A DNA stretch of 17,049 bases from Chloroflexota bacterium (lineage in GTDB: Bacteria > Chloroflexota > Dehalococcoidia > Lucifugimonadales > VGZR01), in assembly GCA_027625225.1 (NCBI GenBank), contig JAQBWG010000016.1, positions 1 to 17,049 on the forward strand, written 5' to 3'. The position numbers and the translations under genes were made by a program. Positions 6,619 to 15,053 of the stretch are shown in pieces (position 1 is the stretch's first letter; every line of letters starts with the position of its first letter). Under the pieces are notes generated by a model that was given only the letters and a program-made list of their open reading frames with translations, had not been told where the DNA came from and searched no databases.

Positions 6619-7840
6619 CGCCGAAGTACCTCAGGGCATCTTTCAGGACGGACACCAGCTTGTCCACTTCCTCTTCCGTATTGTAAACGTACAGGCTGGC
6701 CCTGGCAGTAGCCACAAGGCCCATCGCGCGCATGAGCGGCATGGTGCAGTGGTGGCCGGTGCGGATGGCGATGGCTTCACGGTCGAGGAATGTTCCCAGG
6801 TCGTGAGGGTGTATCTCGCTGTTGTGGAAAGGAAGGATGCCGCCCCGGATGTCCACGTCCATGGGGCCCAGTAGGTCGATTTCCTCGATCTTCTGCATCT
6901 CGGTGAGTGCGTACTCGGTGAGCTGCGCCTCGTGCTTGCGGACGTTGTCCATACCCAGGTCGGACAGGTAGTCCACCGCTGCGCCCATCGCGATGGCGTC
7001 GGCGATGTTGGGCGTGCCAGCTTCGAATTTCATGGGTAGGTCGTTCCACGTCGCCCGGTCGTTCCACACCTCAAGCACCATCTCACCGCCGCGCATGAAC
7101 GGTTCCATCTCTTCCAAGATGTCCATCTTCACGTACAACCCGCCGATGCCGGTCGGGGCCATCATCTTGTGTCCCGAAAAGGCCATGAAGTCGCAGTCCA
7201 GCTCCTTCACGTTTACCGGCATCTGAGGCACGCTTTGTGCACCGTCCAATAGCACTTTCGCGCCAACGGCGCGGGCCTTTTTGGTGAGCATCTTTACGGG
7301 ATTGATGGTGCCCAGCGAGTTGGACACGTGGCAAAACGCAACCAGCTTGGTTTTGGGAGTGATGTAAGAATCAATGTCCGAGACATCAAGCGTCCCCTCT
7401 TTGGTTAGGGGGATGACTTTCAACACTGCTTGCTGGTCTTGTGCAACCTTCTGCCAGGGCACGTGATTGCTGTGGTGTTCCATTTGAGTGACCACGATTT
7501 CGTCACCGGGGAGGATATTGTCACGTCCCCAGGTCATTGCCAGGAGGTTGATGGACTCGGTGGTATTCCGGGTCCAGATGACCGACTCGGCCTTGGGCGC
7601 GCCGATAAACTTGGCGACTTTGTGCCGCGCCTCTTCGTACTTGTCGGTGGCCTCCATGCTCAGCGCGTGGACGCCGCGGTGGACGTTGGAGTTGTACTGC
7701 TCGTAGTAGTCGGTCAGCGCCTGGATGACGATCCTCGGCTTCTGCGAGGTGGCCGCGTTGTCCAAGTAGACCAAGGGCTTTCCGTATACCTCGCGCTGGA
7801 GAATAGGAAAATCCTTGCGTATCTCGTTCACATCAAACAT
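6587..7840 (-). CDS. sufS: Cysteine desulfurase SufS
   Basis: A PLP-dependent class V aminotransferase-fold enzyme, 417 residues, that takes sulfur from cysteine as an enzyme-bound persulfide. PLP-site features are H121-H122 in TQMEHHSN, D199 in LLDGAQSVPQ and the Schiff-base lysine K225 in FSGHKMMAPTG. The catalytic cysteine is C365 in RTGHHCTMPLMR, the form seen in group II (SufS/CsdA) desulfurases. YLDNAATSQKP (25-35) is the usual N-terminal marker. Length is normal. The ATG at 7840 has a strong ribosome site, GGAGGAGAGGA, about nine bases upstream. The tail GDGAKRAKRTR is basic and is overlapped by the next gene, sufU. Its place between the Rieske ferredoxin and SufU suggests that sulfur passes from SufS to SufU and then to the SufBCD scaffold. 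Confidence 0.96.
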   Translation of the reverse strand: MFDVNEIRKDFPILQREVYGKPLVYLDNAATSQKPRIVIQALTDYYEQYNSNVHRGVHALSMEATDKYEEARHKVAKFIGAPKAESVIWTRNTTESINLLAMTWGRDNILPGDEIVVTQMEHHSNHVPWQKVAQDQQAVLKVIPLTKEGTLDVSDIDSYITPKTKLVAFCHVSNSLGTINPVKMLTKKARAVGAKVLLDGAQSVPQMPVNVKELDCDFMAFSGHKMMAPTGIGGLYVKMDILEEMEPFMRGGEMVLEVWNDRATWNDLPMKFEAGTPNIADAIAMGAAVDYLSDLGMDNVRKHEAQLTEYALTEMQKIEEIDLLGPMDVDIRGGILPFHNSEIHPHDLGTFLDREAIAIRTGHHCTMPLMRAMGLVATARASLYVYNTEEEVDKLVSVLKDALRYFGDGAKRAKRTR

Positions 7841-7886
7841 GTATGTATCCTCTCCTCCTCCTGTATACGGGGGAGGGGGTAGTTCG

Positions 7887-8192
7887 TTAAATCTCGACTT
7901 CTAGATCGTCGCCATTGACCTGGACTTTGAAGACGTCCACCGGTGCCACAGCGGGCGGATTGGTGGGTTGACCTGTTGTCACATCGAACATGGAGCCATG
8001 GCATTCACACTCGATGCTGTTGCCCTCGATGGAGCCGCCGGCCATGTTGCATTCGGCGTGCGAACATAGGTCGTCAATCGCGTGGAATTTGCCATTAATG
8101 TTTACAACACACACGACACGGTCGCCCACGTCGTAGGACTTGGAGGTGCCGGATGCGACCTCAGTGATTTTCCCAATCTTTTGAAACGCCAT
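7887..8192 (-). CDS. Rieske [2Fe-2S] ferredoxin (NirD/dioxygenase-ferredoxin type)
   Basis: A 101-residue soluble Rieske protein. The cluster ligands are C43 and H45 (LCSHAEC) and C62 and H65 (CECHGSMFD), the C-x-H and C-x-x-H pair, 17 residues apart as in small Rieske ferredoxins. No membrane anchor or signal is present, so it is cytoplasmic. The ATG at 8192 has GAGGTGGAG just upstream. It lies between rrf2 and sufS, 46 bases before sufS. Rieske ferredoxins are found inside suf operons of several Gram-positive-type lineages, for example in actinobacteria, so a role as electron donor in cluster assembly is a reasonable inference. An alternative is that it is only a client needing clusters. 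Confidence 0.92.
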   Translation of the reverse strand: MAFQKIGKITEVASGTSKSYDVGDRVVCVVNINGKFHAIDDLCSHAECNMAGGSIEGNSIECECHGSMFDVTTGQPTNPPAVAPVDVFKVQVNGDDLEVEI

Positions 8193-8223
8193 TACTCCAC
8201 CTCAAAAAATGTTTTACTTCCGG

Positions 8224-8664
8224 TTATCCGGCTACCGCAATCTCCTGGAGTTTGGCAGCCGATACACGTTCGAGTAAGTCCTTGATGCTGGTTGCATCGA
8301 GGATGCGCTTGGTCGCCTCCTCCACGATGCTCCACACCTCGCGCTGGGTACAGTTGGCGTAGATGCCACAGTTCTGCAGGTCGTCCAGACACGATACGAG
8401 CGACGATGTGCCACCGAGATGCTCTACAACCATGCCCATGCTGATGTCCTCTGGTGGCTTAGCCAGGCTGTGTCCGCCCTGCGGTCCACGTTGGCTGGCC
8501 ACCAACCCGCCCTTGCTCAGGGTCAGTAGCACCCGTGCCAGGAAAGGCTCGGGGATGCTCTGACGTCTGGCGATGTCCGCAGTGCGGATAGGAGCCTCCG
8601 CGGCATGTTCTGCGAGGTCTACCAACGCCCTGATTCCGTAGTCAACCTGTACCGGTACGTGCAT
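8224..8664 (-). CDS. Rrf2 family transcriptional regulator with cluster-type cysteines
   Basis: A 146-residue winged-helix regulator of the Rrf2 (IscR) family. The N-terminus VQVDYGIRALVDLA (6-19), the recognition segment IPEPFLARVLLTLSKGGLV (37-55) and the wing SQRGPQGGHSLA (57-68) are typical. Three cysteines, C92, C99 and C105, lie in CLDDLQNCGIYANC with spacing x6 and x5, close to the IscR pattern, so a Fe-S cluster is likely to set its DNA binding. It lies inside the operon it probably controls, 17 bases after sufU and 31 before the Rieske gene. Its ribosome site AGGAGGTGA (8676-8668) is a perfect match to the 16S tail and should give strong translation. The natural inference is autoregulation of the suf operon by cluster status, with an operator candidate at 12904-12938. 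Confidence 0.92.
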   Translation of the reverse strand: MHVPVQVDYGIRALVDLAEHAAEAPIRTADIARRQSIPEPFLARVLLTLSKGGLVASQRGPQGGHSLAKPPEDISMGMVVEHLGGTSSLVSCLDDLQNCGIYANCTQREVWSIVEEATKRILDATSIKDLLERVSAAKLQEIAVAG

Positions 8665-8667
8665 GAC

Positions 8668-8676
8668 TCACCTCCT
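8668..8676 (-). promoter_or_regulatory. Full-length consensus Shine-Dalgarno sequence of rrf2
   Basis: AGGAGGTGA in full, with six bases between GGAGG and the ATG at 8664. It is the strongest ribosome site in the window and unusual for a regulator gene placed inside an operon. Confidence 0.75.
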
Positions 8677-8681
8677 GGTGG

Positions 8682-9131
8682 CTACTCGGTCGAAACCTTT
8701 TCACCCTCGGCCTTCAGTGCAGACTCCAGTGTGCGCCATGACAGGATTGCGCACTTGATGCGCGTGGGGAACTGCGTCACGCCGGCCAGCACTTCCAGGT
8801 CGCCTAGTCCGTCCGCTTCGTACTCTTCCATTCCTCGGGTCGTCATCTTGTGGAACGCGGTGAACTTCGCCTGAGCCTCGTCCATCGTTTTGCCTTTGAC
8901 AGCTTCGGTCATGAGAGATGCCGATGCCTTGGAGATGGCACAGCCCTTACCGACAAATGCCGCGTCGGTGATGACATCGTTCTCGATTCGCAGGTACAGC
9001 GTAAGTTGGTCGCCGCAGAAAGGGTTGAATCCCTCGGCTGTCCTGTCGGCGTTCTCAATCTCGTGAAAGTTGCTGGGACTGCTCCCGTGGGCCATCACGA
9101 GTTCTTGGTAGAGTTCGTCCATCTCGGTCAT
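8682..9131 (-). CDS. sufU: SufU-type iron-sulfur assembly / sulfur-transfer protein (first copy)
   Basis: A 149-residue SufU/IscU-fold protein. The site residues are C39 and D41 (NPFCGDQ), C64 (GKGCAISKASASLM) and C127 (RIKCAILSW), all present. The frame stays open upstream to 9362, but that stretch lies inside sufD and translates to arginine-rich sequence unlike the family, so the start is the ATG at 9131, five bases after the sufD stop; an ATG at 9122 would also be possible. The ribosome site is weak (GGAA), so translation is probably coupled to sufD. The N-terminal HGSSPSN replaces the H-x-x-x-P-R-N motif kept by the second copy, one sign that the two SufU proteins have diverged. Its position next to the SufBCD scaffold genes suggests a role in handing sulfur or clusters to them. 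Confidence 0.9.
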   Translation of the reverse strand: MTEMDELYQELVMAHGSSPSNFHEIENADRTAEGFNPFCGDQLTLYLRIENDVITDAAFVGKGCAISKASASLMTEAVKGKTMDEAQAKFTAFHKMTTRGMEEYEADGLGDLEVLAGVTQFPTRIKCAILSWRTLESALKAEGEKVSTE

Positions 9132-9136
9132 CGTGT

Positions 9137-10501
9137 TTAGTTCCGACCGGGCCGTTTCATCTGGAACGTATACGCGGGCAAGGACTCGACGAAGTAAGTG
9201 TCCATGTAGTCTCTGAAGCCGTCGAGGGGGATACCGTCGATGACTTCGTGGGCGAACCCCTGAATGAGGTAGCGGGTGGCTGTCTCCATGTCGAGACCTC
9301 GACTCAGCATGTAGAAGATGACGTCGTCGGACACCGCGCCGGCCGTTGCGCCGTGCGCGCACTTCACGTCGTCGGCGTAGATGAGCAGCATGGGCTTGGT
9401 GTTGATTCGGGCGTTCTCGGAAAGGATGAGGTTTTTGTCAGACTGGTTGGCCAGGACTTTCTGGGCGTCCTTGTGGACGATGACCCGACCGCTGAACACG
9501 GCTTTTGATTTGCCAGCGAGGATGCCCTTGAAGAACAAGTCGCTGTTGGTGTGCGGCTTCAGGTGGTCGATGTTGATGTTGTTGTCTATGTGCTCGCTGC
9601 CGTCGGTTAGGTAAAGGCCTTTCAACGTGCACGCCGCCCCCGGGCCGTCGAGCGCGACGTGGATCTGGTTGCGTGCAATGGAAGACCCTCGCGCGAACGA
9701 AGTCGAGTTGAAGGTGCTGTCTTTACTTTGGTGCACCTGCGTGGTGGTTATGTGGTAGGCCTGTGCAGCTTCTCGCATGAGTCGGAAGTGGTCGACCTGC
9801 GCGCCATCTTGCAGCACGATTTCGGCCACGCCGTCTGTGAAATATCCATTCTCAGTAAGGGATATGTAACTCTCCATGAGCGTTGCCTTGCTGTTCTTGC
9901 CGACTACAACGAGCGAACGCGGGTATGCCACGAACGGTTCGGAGCGTTCGGACGATACAAACAACAGGTGTACGGGTGGAGTGTCTTCAGTGTTGTCGGC
10001 TATCTTCACCAGCGCACCGTCTCGTAAGAACGCGGTGTTCACGGCGGTGAACCCGTTCTTGTCCGACTCTACATAGCGTCCCAGGTGTTGCTCGATAAGT
10101 CCCTTTTCGGAATCCAGTGCGGCGTCCAGGTTCGAGACGGTGACGCCGTTCTTTTGAATCGCGGGCGATGATAGATTCTCATCGAATCGTCCATCCACGA
10201 ACACCAGGGTCGTCCACTTATCGTCCCAGGGAGCAATCGCCTTAAGCTGTTCTTTTGTGACACTATCCGCCGAAACCTTGAACGGGTAAGTAAATGCCTT
10301 GCGTGCGATAGGGCCGACGTTGGTGAAACGCCATTCTTCGTTGCCCCGGGTCGCGGTGGGGAAGCCAGTGGCGTTGAAGGTCGATAGGCCGGTGGTTCTG
10401 ATTTCGTTCAACCATGTATGGCCGTTTGCTGACTTCTTGAATGTCTCAAAGTCAGCAAGGTACTGGTCGTACTTTTCCCGTTTTTCTACCTGTTGTGTCA
10501 T
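9137..10501 (-). CDS. sufD: Fe-S cluster assembly scaffold protein SufD
   Basis: A 454-residue SufB/SufD-family protein that pairs with SufB and SufC in the cytoplasmic scaffold complex. The N-terminal helical part carries EEWRFTNVGPI (55-65). The central beta-helix follows, and the conserved C-terminal block has KCAHGATAG (380-388, with C381 and H383) and DDVIFYMLSRGLDMETA, the SufD hallmark. The histidine of KCAHG corresponds to the one implicated in cluster building in E. coli SufD. The ATG at 10501 comes one base after the sufC stop (TAG-C-ATG), so translation is coupled. It is SufD and not a second SufB: it is shorter, lacks the TQCDS cysteine and follows sufC as in the E. coli order B-C-D. 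Confidence 0.95.
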   Translation of the reverse strand: MTQQVEKREKYDQYLADFETFKKSANGHTWLNEIRTTGLSTFNATGFPTATRGNEEWRFTNVGPIARKAFTYPFKVSADSVTKEQLKAIAPWDDKWTTLVFVDGRFDENLSSPAIQKNGVTVSNLDAALDSEKGLIEQHLGRYVESDKNGFTAVNTAFLRDGALVKIADNTEDTPPVHLLFVSSERSEPFVAYPRSLVVVGKNSKATLMESYISLTENGYFTDGVAEIVLQDGAQVDHFRLMREAAQAYHITTTQVHQSKDSTFNSTSFARGSSIARNQIHVALDGPGAACTLKGLYLTDGSEHIDNNINIDHLKPHTNSDLFFKGILAGKSKAVFSGRVIVHKDAQKVLANQSDKNLILSENARINTKPMLLIYADDVKCAHGATAGAVSDDVIFYMLSRGLDMETATRYLIQGFAHEVIDGIPLDGFRDYMDTYFVESLPAYTFQMKRPGRN

Positions 10502-10502
10502 G

Positions 10503-11294
10503 CTAGCCTGCCGCCGCCGTTTCTTTCACCCAATCGTAGCCCTTCGACTCCAATTCGTGCGCCAGTTCGGGGCCGCCTGAAACGGCGATGCGACCGCTTA
10601 CGAGTACGTGCACGAAGTCAGGCTTGATGTAGTTCAAGAGCCGCTGATAGTGCGTCACCAACAGGATAGACCGTTCCGGTCCACGACGATTGTTCACTGC
10701 CTCTGCAACTGTCTTCAGGGCATCAATATCCAGACCTGAATCGGTCTCGTCCAGCAGCGCCAGCTTGGGGTTGAGCAGTGCGAGCTGAACCATCTCATTG
10801 CGCTTCTTTTCGCCACCGGAGAAGCCTTCGTTCATGGCACGCTTGGCCAGTTCGGGCTTTAAGCCCATCTCGATGGCTGCGGCTTTGTACATCTGGTCGA
10901 ATTCGCGAGCGCTAACTTCTGTCTCGCCGCGATGTTTGCGGACTGCGTCCACGGCGGCCTTGAGGAACTGCCATGGACGCACTCCAGGCAACTCAAGGGG
11001 ATACTGGAATGCGAGGAACATACCTTCGCGTGCGCGAACCTCAGGCAGCATAGCCAGCACATCCTGGCCGTGAAGAAGCACTTCACCGGAGGTTACTTCG
11101 TAATCGGGCCTGCCGGCGATGACGTTCACCAGCGTGCTTTTGCCGCTACCGTTGGGCCCCATGATTGCGTGCACCTCACCAAGATTTACGGTCAGGTCCA
11201 CACCTTTTAAGATTTCGGTGTTGGTTCCCGCGACGACCACGTGGAGGTCGCGGACTTCTAGTAGGGGCTGCTTGGCCCCGTTATTCGATGCCAT
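10503..11294 (-). CDS. sufC: Fe-S cluster assembly ATPase SufC
   Basis: A 263-residue ABC-type ATPase that drives conformational change in the SufBCD complex. Visible motifs in order: Walker A GPNGSGKST (46-54), Q-loop Q97 in LAFQYP, signature FSGGEKKRNE (158-167), Walker B with catalytic E183 (LALLDE), the D-loop SGLD (186-189) and the switch histidine H215 (VTHYQRL). FSGGEKKRNE is characteristic of SufC. The ATG at 11294 comes three bases after the sufB stop. Length and motifs are fully canonical. Confidence 0.97.
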   Translation of the reverse strand: MASNNGAKQPLLEVRDLHVVVAGTNTEILKGVDLTVNLGEVHAIMGPNGSGKSTLVNVIAGRPDYEVTSGEVLLHGQDVLAMLPEVRAREGMFLAFQYPLELPGVRPWQFLKAAVDAVRKHRGETEVSAREFDQMYKAAAIEMGLKPELAKRAMNEGFSGGEKKRNEMVQLALLNPKLALLDETDSGLDIDALKTVAEAVNNRRGPERSILLVTHYQRLLNYIKPDFVHVLVSGRIAVSGGPELAHELESKGYDWVKETAAAG

Positions 11295-11297
11295 GTT

Positions 11298-12816
<1,519 letters not shown>

Positions 12817-12830
<14 letters not shown>

Positions 12831-12900
12831 AAACACCGCCTCCCTTCTCGTTTTCCTCGTGTGAGTTCTCGCTTGGCGAGAGGTTGTTGACGAAATCCAT
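12817..12900 (-). CDS. 27-codon upstream reading frame overlapping the sufB start (possible leader peptide)
   Basis: ATG at 12900 and TAA at 12819-12817, with 14 bases overlapping sufB in another frame. The peptide is hydrophilic, rich in Glu, Asn, Ser and Gly, with one Cys close to the end (GGGVCDLA). AGAG lies eight bases upstream as a weak ribosome site. The frame would begin about 11 bases after the predicted transcription start. It could couple or attenuate sufB translation. It is short, and chance is a real alternative. Confidence 0.3.
12867..12881 (-). promoter_or_regulatory. Small hairpin in the sufB leader
   Basis: TCTCGC and GCGAGA form a perfect 6-bp stem around a three-base loop, about 36 bases before the sufB GTG. 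There is no T-run, so it is not a terminator. It could affect translation or message stability. Confidence 0.4.
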
Positions 12901-12903
12901 CAA

Positions 12904-12938
12904 GAATACTCTCTATCAGGATACATACGGAGAGCTTC
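12904..12938. promoter_or_regulatory. Imperfect dyad over the sufB promoter, candidate Rrf2 operator
   Basis: GAATACTCTC (12904-12913) faces GAGAGCTTC (12930-12938); the arms share GAA and CTCTC with a one-base offset and a 16-base centre that also contains TATC-AG-GATA. It covers the -10 element and likely start of the suf operon. The link to Rrf2 is inferred only from the regulator gene in the operon. Confidence 0.35.
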
Positions 12939-12946
12939 AGTTTCAA
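12918..12946 (-). promoter_or_regulatory. Predicted promoter of the suf operon
   Basis: TTGAAA (12946-12941) and TATCCT (12923-12918) are 17 bases apart on the minus strand. The -35 matches five of six and the -10 four of six. A start near 12911 gives a leader of about 80 bases before the sufB GTG at 12830. A second TTGACT at 12953-12948 has no good -10 at proper spacing. Confidence 0.5.
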
Positions 12947-12990
12947 CAGTCAAAAACATATTTGAGAAGAATCGGTTAGTAATCTAGAGG

Positions 12991-13959
12991 TTAGGCTACT
13001 GTCTGAGTCGCGGAGAAACGGCTTGCGAAGGCCAGCCAAGCATCTCGGGAGGTGTGTTTAAATTTGATTCCAAGGTCTTTCCTAATCTTTTCGGTGCTGG
13101 CTGTCCAGGGATACTGGATAAACGCGAGGCCGGCGGCCGGCGATTCGGATTGGAGCCTGAGTCGCCAGGTAGCCTCGGTGATGCCGTAGAGCAGGGCAGG
13201 AGGAAGCTTCAGGACTTTGCGGTTGAGGATTCGTCCCATCTCGCTCCAGCGCACGACTCCGTCTCCCGCCACGTTGTACAGCCCCGCCACATTATGGCGG
13301 ATGCAGTGCACCATCACCTCGTCAAGGTCCTCTTCGTGTAACAGCTGCATAGGTGGATCAAAGCCCTTGAGAGCAACGAGGATGGGTTTGGAAAAGGCTC
13401 TGGAGATAAAGTTATCGGCACTTGGCCCCAAGACAGGGCAGCCTCTTAAAATGACGGCCTTGATTTCAGGATGACCCTCTGCGAACTCTCGGAACACCTT
13501 TTCGGTGAGGGCCTTGTCGCGTCCATACTGAAAACCCTCTACGGGTCGTACAGGGGCTTCTTCAGTCAGATTGGGCGGGTTATCTGGATGGGCGCCGTAG
13601 ACAGTGGTGCTACCGAAATAGATGAGTTGGCGAATATTTGCAGTAGCAGCAGATTTTAGTACCTGACGTGTCCCCTCGACATTGACCTTGCGGATGGCTT
13701 CTTCATTGTGGCCAGGTTCGAGAACAAACGCGAGATGAACGACAACGTCTATTCGGTGTTCTTCGAACAAGTCGCTCATCGGCGAAGTGACACTACGCTT
13801 TACGTAAGTAACTTTGGGTGAGGGTGGGGTAGAGAGTGGTCGGATGTCTATCGCGAGGATGTTTTTAATCCAGTCCTCACGTTCCAATCTCCGGATGAGG
13901 CCGGTACCAATGTATCCGGATGCGCCGGTAACGGCGATGTTGCTGGCTTGCTCGGTCAT
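12991..13959 (-). CDS. NAD-dependent epimerase/dehydratase (extended SDR)
   Basis: A 322-residue extended short-chain dehydrogenase/reductase with a Rossmann fold. The cofactor loop is TGASGYIG (11-18), an acidic residue follows in AIDIR (D38), and the active site has S117/T118 in FGSTTVYG and the YxxxK pair Y145-K149 in YGRDK. VHLAFVLEPGHNE (74-86) is typical of the sugar-nucleotide epimerase group. The C-terminal part LYNVAGDGVVRWSEMG is the usual substrate-side element. The substrate is unknown and could be a nucleotide sugar or another diol. The ATG at 13959 overlaps the stop of the upstream 122-residue gene by four bases (ATGA), so the two are coupled. It is the last gene of its cassette; the suf promoter region lies just beyond. 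Confidence 0.9.
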   Translation of the reverse strand: MTEQASNIAVTGASGYIGTGLIRRLEREDWIKNILAIDIRPLSTPPSPKVTYVKRSVTSPMSDLFEEHRIDVVVHLAFVLEPGHNEEAIRKVNVEGTRQVLKSAATANIRQLIYFGSTTVYGAHPDNPPNLTEEAPVRPVEGFQYGRDKALTEKVFREFAEGHPEIKAVILRGCPVLGPSADNFISRAFSKPILVALKGFDPPMQLLHEEDLDEVMVHCIRHNVAGLYNVAGDGVVRWSEMGRILNRKVLKLPPALLYGITEATWRLRLQSESPAAGLAFIQYPWTASTEKIRKDLGIKFKHTSRDAWLAFASRFSATQTVA

Positions 13960-14324
13960 TTCACCATGTCGGTAAAGTCGAATCGCAACGTACCCAGCCC
14001 GGGGACATCAAAACCCATCTTAATCTTATGGGCCCCGGGTTCGAGTTTGGTTCCTACAGCACGGATGGTCAGGGTTTTGTTCATGGCGAGGGTGAAGGTG
14101 TTTTCTTTCGAGACGTCAGAGAATTTCATCTCTTTTCCGTCTTCTAAAGAGAAAGTGGTGGAGTCCAAAGCAATCTCTTCTCCGTCTGCGGTCAGTGGCT
14201 GCATCTTGTATGCGTAACCTGAGCCAAGGCCGTTTTTGAGATTAAATTCGAAGCCTTCGCCCGTAGATTTGAGACTCTGTTTGACATAGAGCCTTCTTAA
14301 CAAGAATCCAGGAACTGTTACCAC
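13956..14324 (-). CDS. Uncharacterised 122-residue beta-rich protein
   Basis: I do not recognise a named family with confidence. The protein starts at GTG 14324 with AGGGG nine bases upstream and reads MVTVPGFLLRRLYVKQSL, then alternates short hydrophobic strands with turns (NLKNGLGSGYAYKM, KTLTIRAVGTKL, IKMGFDVPGLGTLRFDF). There is no signal peptide, membrane helix, cysteine or obvious metal site; charge is mixed with many lysines. The pattern suggests a small all-beta domain. The four-base overlap with the downstream epimerase indicates joint expression and perhaps a shared function. The gap to the class II aldolase gene upstream is 57 bases and holds an inverted repeat. I have an impression that such proteins recur in Chloroflexota but cannot verify it. 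Confidence 0.7.
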   Translation of the reverse strand: MVTVPGFLLRRLYVKQSLKSTGEGFEFNLKNGLGSGYAYKMQPLTADGEEIALDSTTFSLEDGKEMKFSDVSKENTFTLAMNKTLTIRAVGTKLEPGAHKIKMGFDVPGLGTLRFDFTDMVK

Positions 14325-14359
14325 GATGTTAGACCCCTTAGTCGGTTTCGATGTCGAAT

Positions 14360-14385
14360 GTAGAATCTCAGCTATGACATTCTAC
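14360..14385. repeat. 26-base symmetric inverted repeat at the aldolase stop codon
   Basis: GTAGAAT and ATTCTAC (7 bases each) enclose, after one unpaired base on each side, TCA and TGA around a GCTA loop. In the leftward transcript the hairpin begins at the last bases of the aldolase gene and includes its TAG stop (14384-14382). No T-run follows, so it is not a normal terminator. It may be a stability or partial attenuation element, or a protein site. Confidence 0.5.
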
Positions 14386-15053
14386 TGTGTTGGAAGCCCC
14401 CGGCGCATCCGATAAACGGCGCTTTCACGTTCGATAGTATCTTCGGAAAGCGGATTCACTTTGCCCGTAAGCGAGGCCATAGTGAAAATGTGAGCCACGC
14501 GTTCTATGAGTATGCAAACGTTGAGCGCCTCACGCAGGTCGCGTCCCACTCCAACAGCGCCGTGACTTCGGATGATTGCCCCTGCCCTATCGCCCAATGC
14601 GTCGCAGACGTTGTCGGCTAACTCCTCGGTACCGGGAAAGGCGTAGTCGGATACCTTCACCGGGCCGCCGAGCGAGACGGCCATTTCATCCAAAAGGACT
14701 GGTATCTCCTCGCCGGTCACAGCCATGACGCTGGAATGTAAGGCATGAGTGTGGACGATAGCACCAACGTCGGCACGGCGCGTATAAATGCCTACGTGGA
14801 GAAGGGATTCGGACGAAGGGGCAAGTTCGCCTTCGATGGTGTCGAGTTCGTAGTCGCATACGACGATGTCTTCGTCCTTAAGGTCGTGATAGGGTTTCCC
14901 CATCGGAGTTATAGCCAGTAGGGGAGGCGAGTCCGGCTCGGCGATGCGTAAACTAACGTTGCCGCTCGACGCGCTAACGAGGCCGATGGCCGCCATCTCG
15001 CGGGCAATTTGAGCTACAGCCGTCCGCTTGGATATCCAATGTGTTTTGGTCAC
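14382..15053 (-). CDS. Class II aldolase/adducin family protein (fuculose-phosphate aldolase-like)
   Basis: A 223-residue zinc-dependent aldolase-fold protein. Phosphate-site residues are in SSGNVSLR (29-36) and ITPMGKPY (48-55). The catalytic Glu is E82 in PSSES, and the zinc ligands are H101 and H103 in HTHALHSS and H164 in IIRSHGAVGVG. Spacing matches L-fuculose-1-phosphate aldolase (E73, H92, H94, H155 in the E. coli enzyme), so activity is likely. The family also includes ribulose-5-phosphate 4-epimerase. Aldolase action is favoured here by the sugar kinase gene directly upstream, which shares the GTGA overlap at 15050-15053. The start is GTG at 15053. A retro-aldol step giving a triose phosphate and an aldehyde is the likely role; the exact substrate is not known. 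Confidence 0.88.
   Translation of the reverse strand: MTKTHWISKRTAVAQIAREMAAIGLVSASSGNVSLRIAEPDSPPLLAITPMGKPYHDLKDEDIVVCDYELDTIEGELAPSSESLLHVGIYTRRADVGAIVHTHALHSSVMAVTGEEIPVLLDEMAVSLGGPVKVSDYAFPGTEELADNVCDALGDRAGAIIRSHGAVGVGRDLREALNVCILIERVAHIFTMASLTGKVNPLSEDTIERESAVYRMRRGLPTQ

Noticed and set aside
6224..6874. Plus-strand 216-codon frame across the sufU/sufS junction
   Set aside because: It is antisense to two well-supported suf genes and has a serine- and arginine-rich translation without recognisable features.
9132..9362. Upstream extension of the first sufU frame
   Set aside because: The extra 77 codons overlap sufD and give arginine- and histidine-rich sequence unlike SufU; the ATG at 9131 directly before the conserved domain is the better start.
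12831..12836. GTG at 12836 as the sufB start
   Set aside because: The ribosome site GGGAGG ends only two bases before it; the GTG at 12830 has normal spacing.
14360..14385. Intrinsic terminator after the aldolase gene
   Set aside because: The stem is good but no T-run follows in the direction of transcription, so it is listed only as an inverted repeat.
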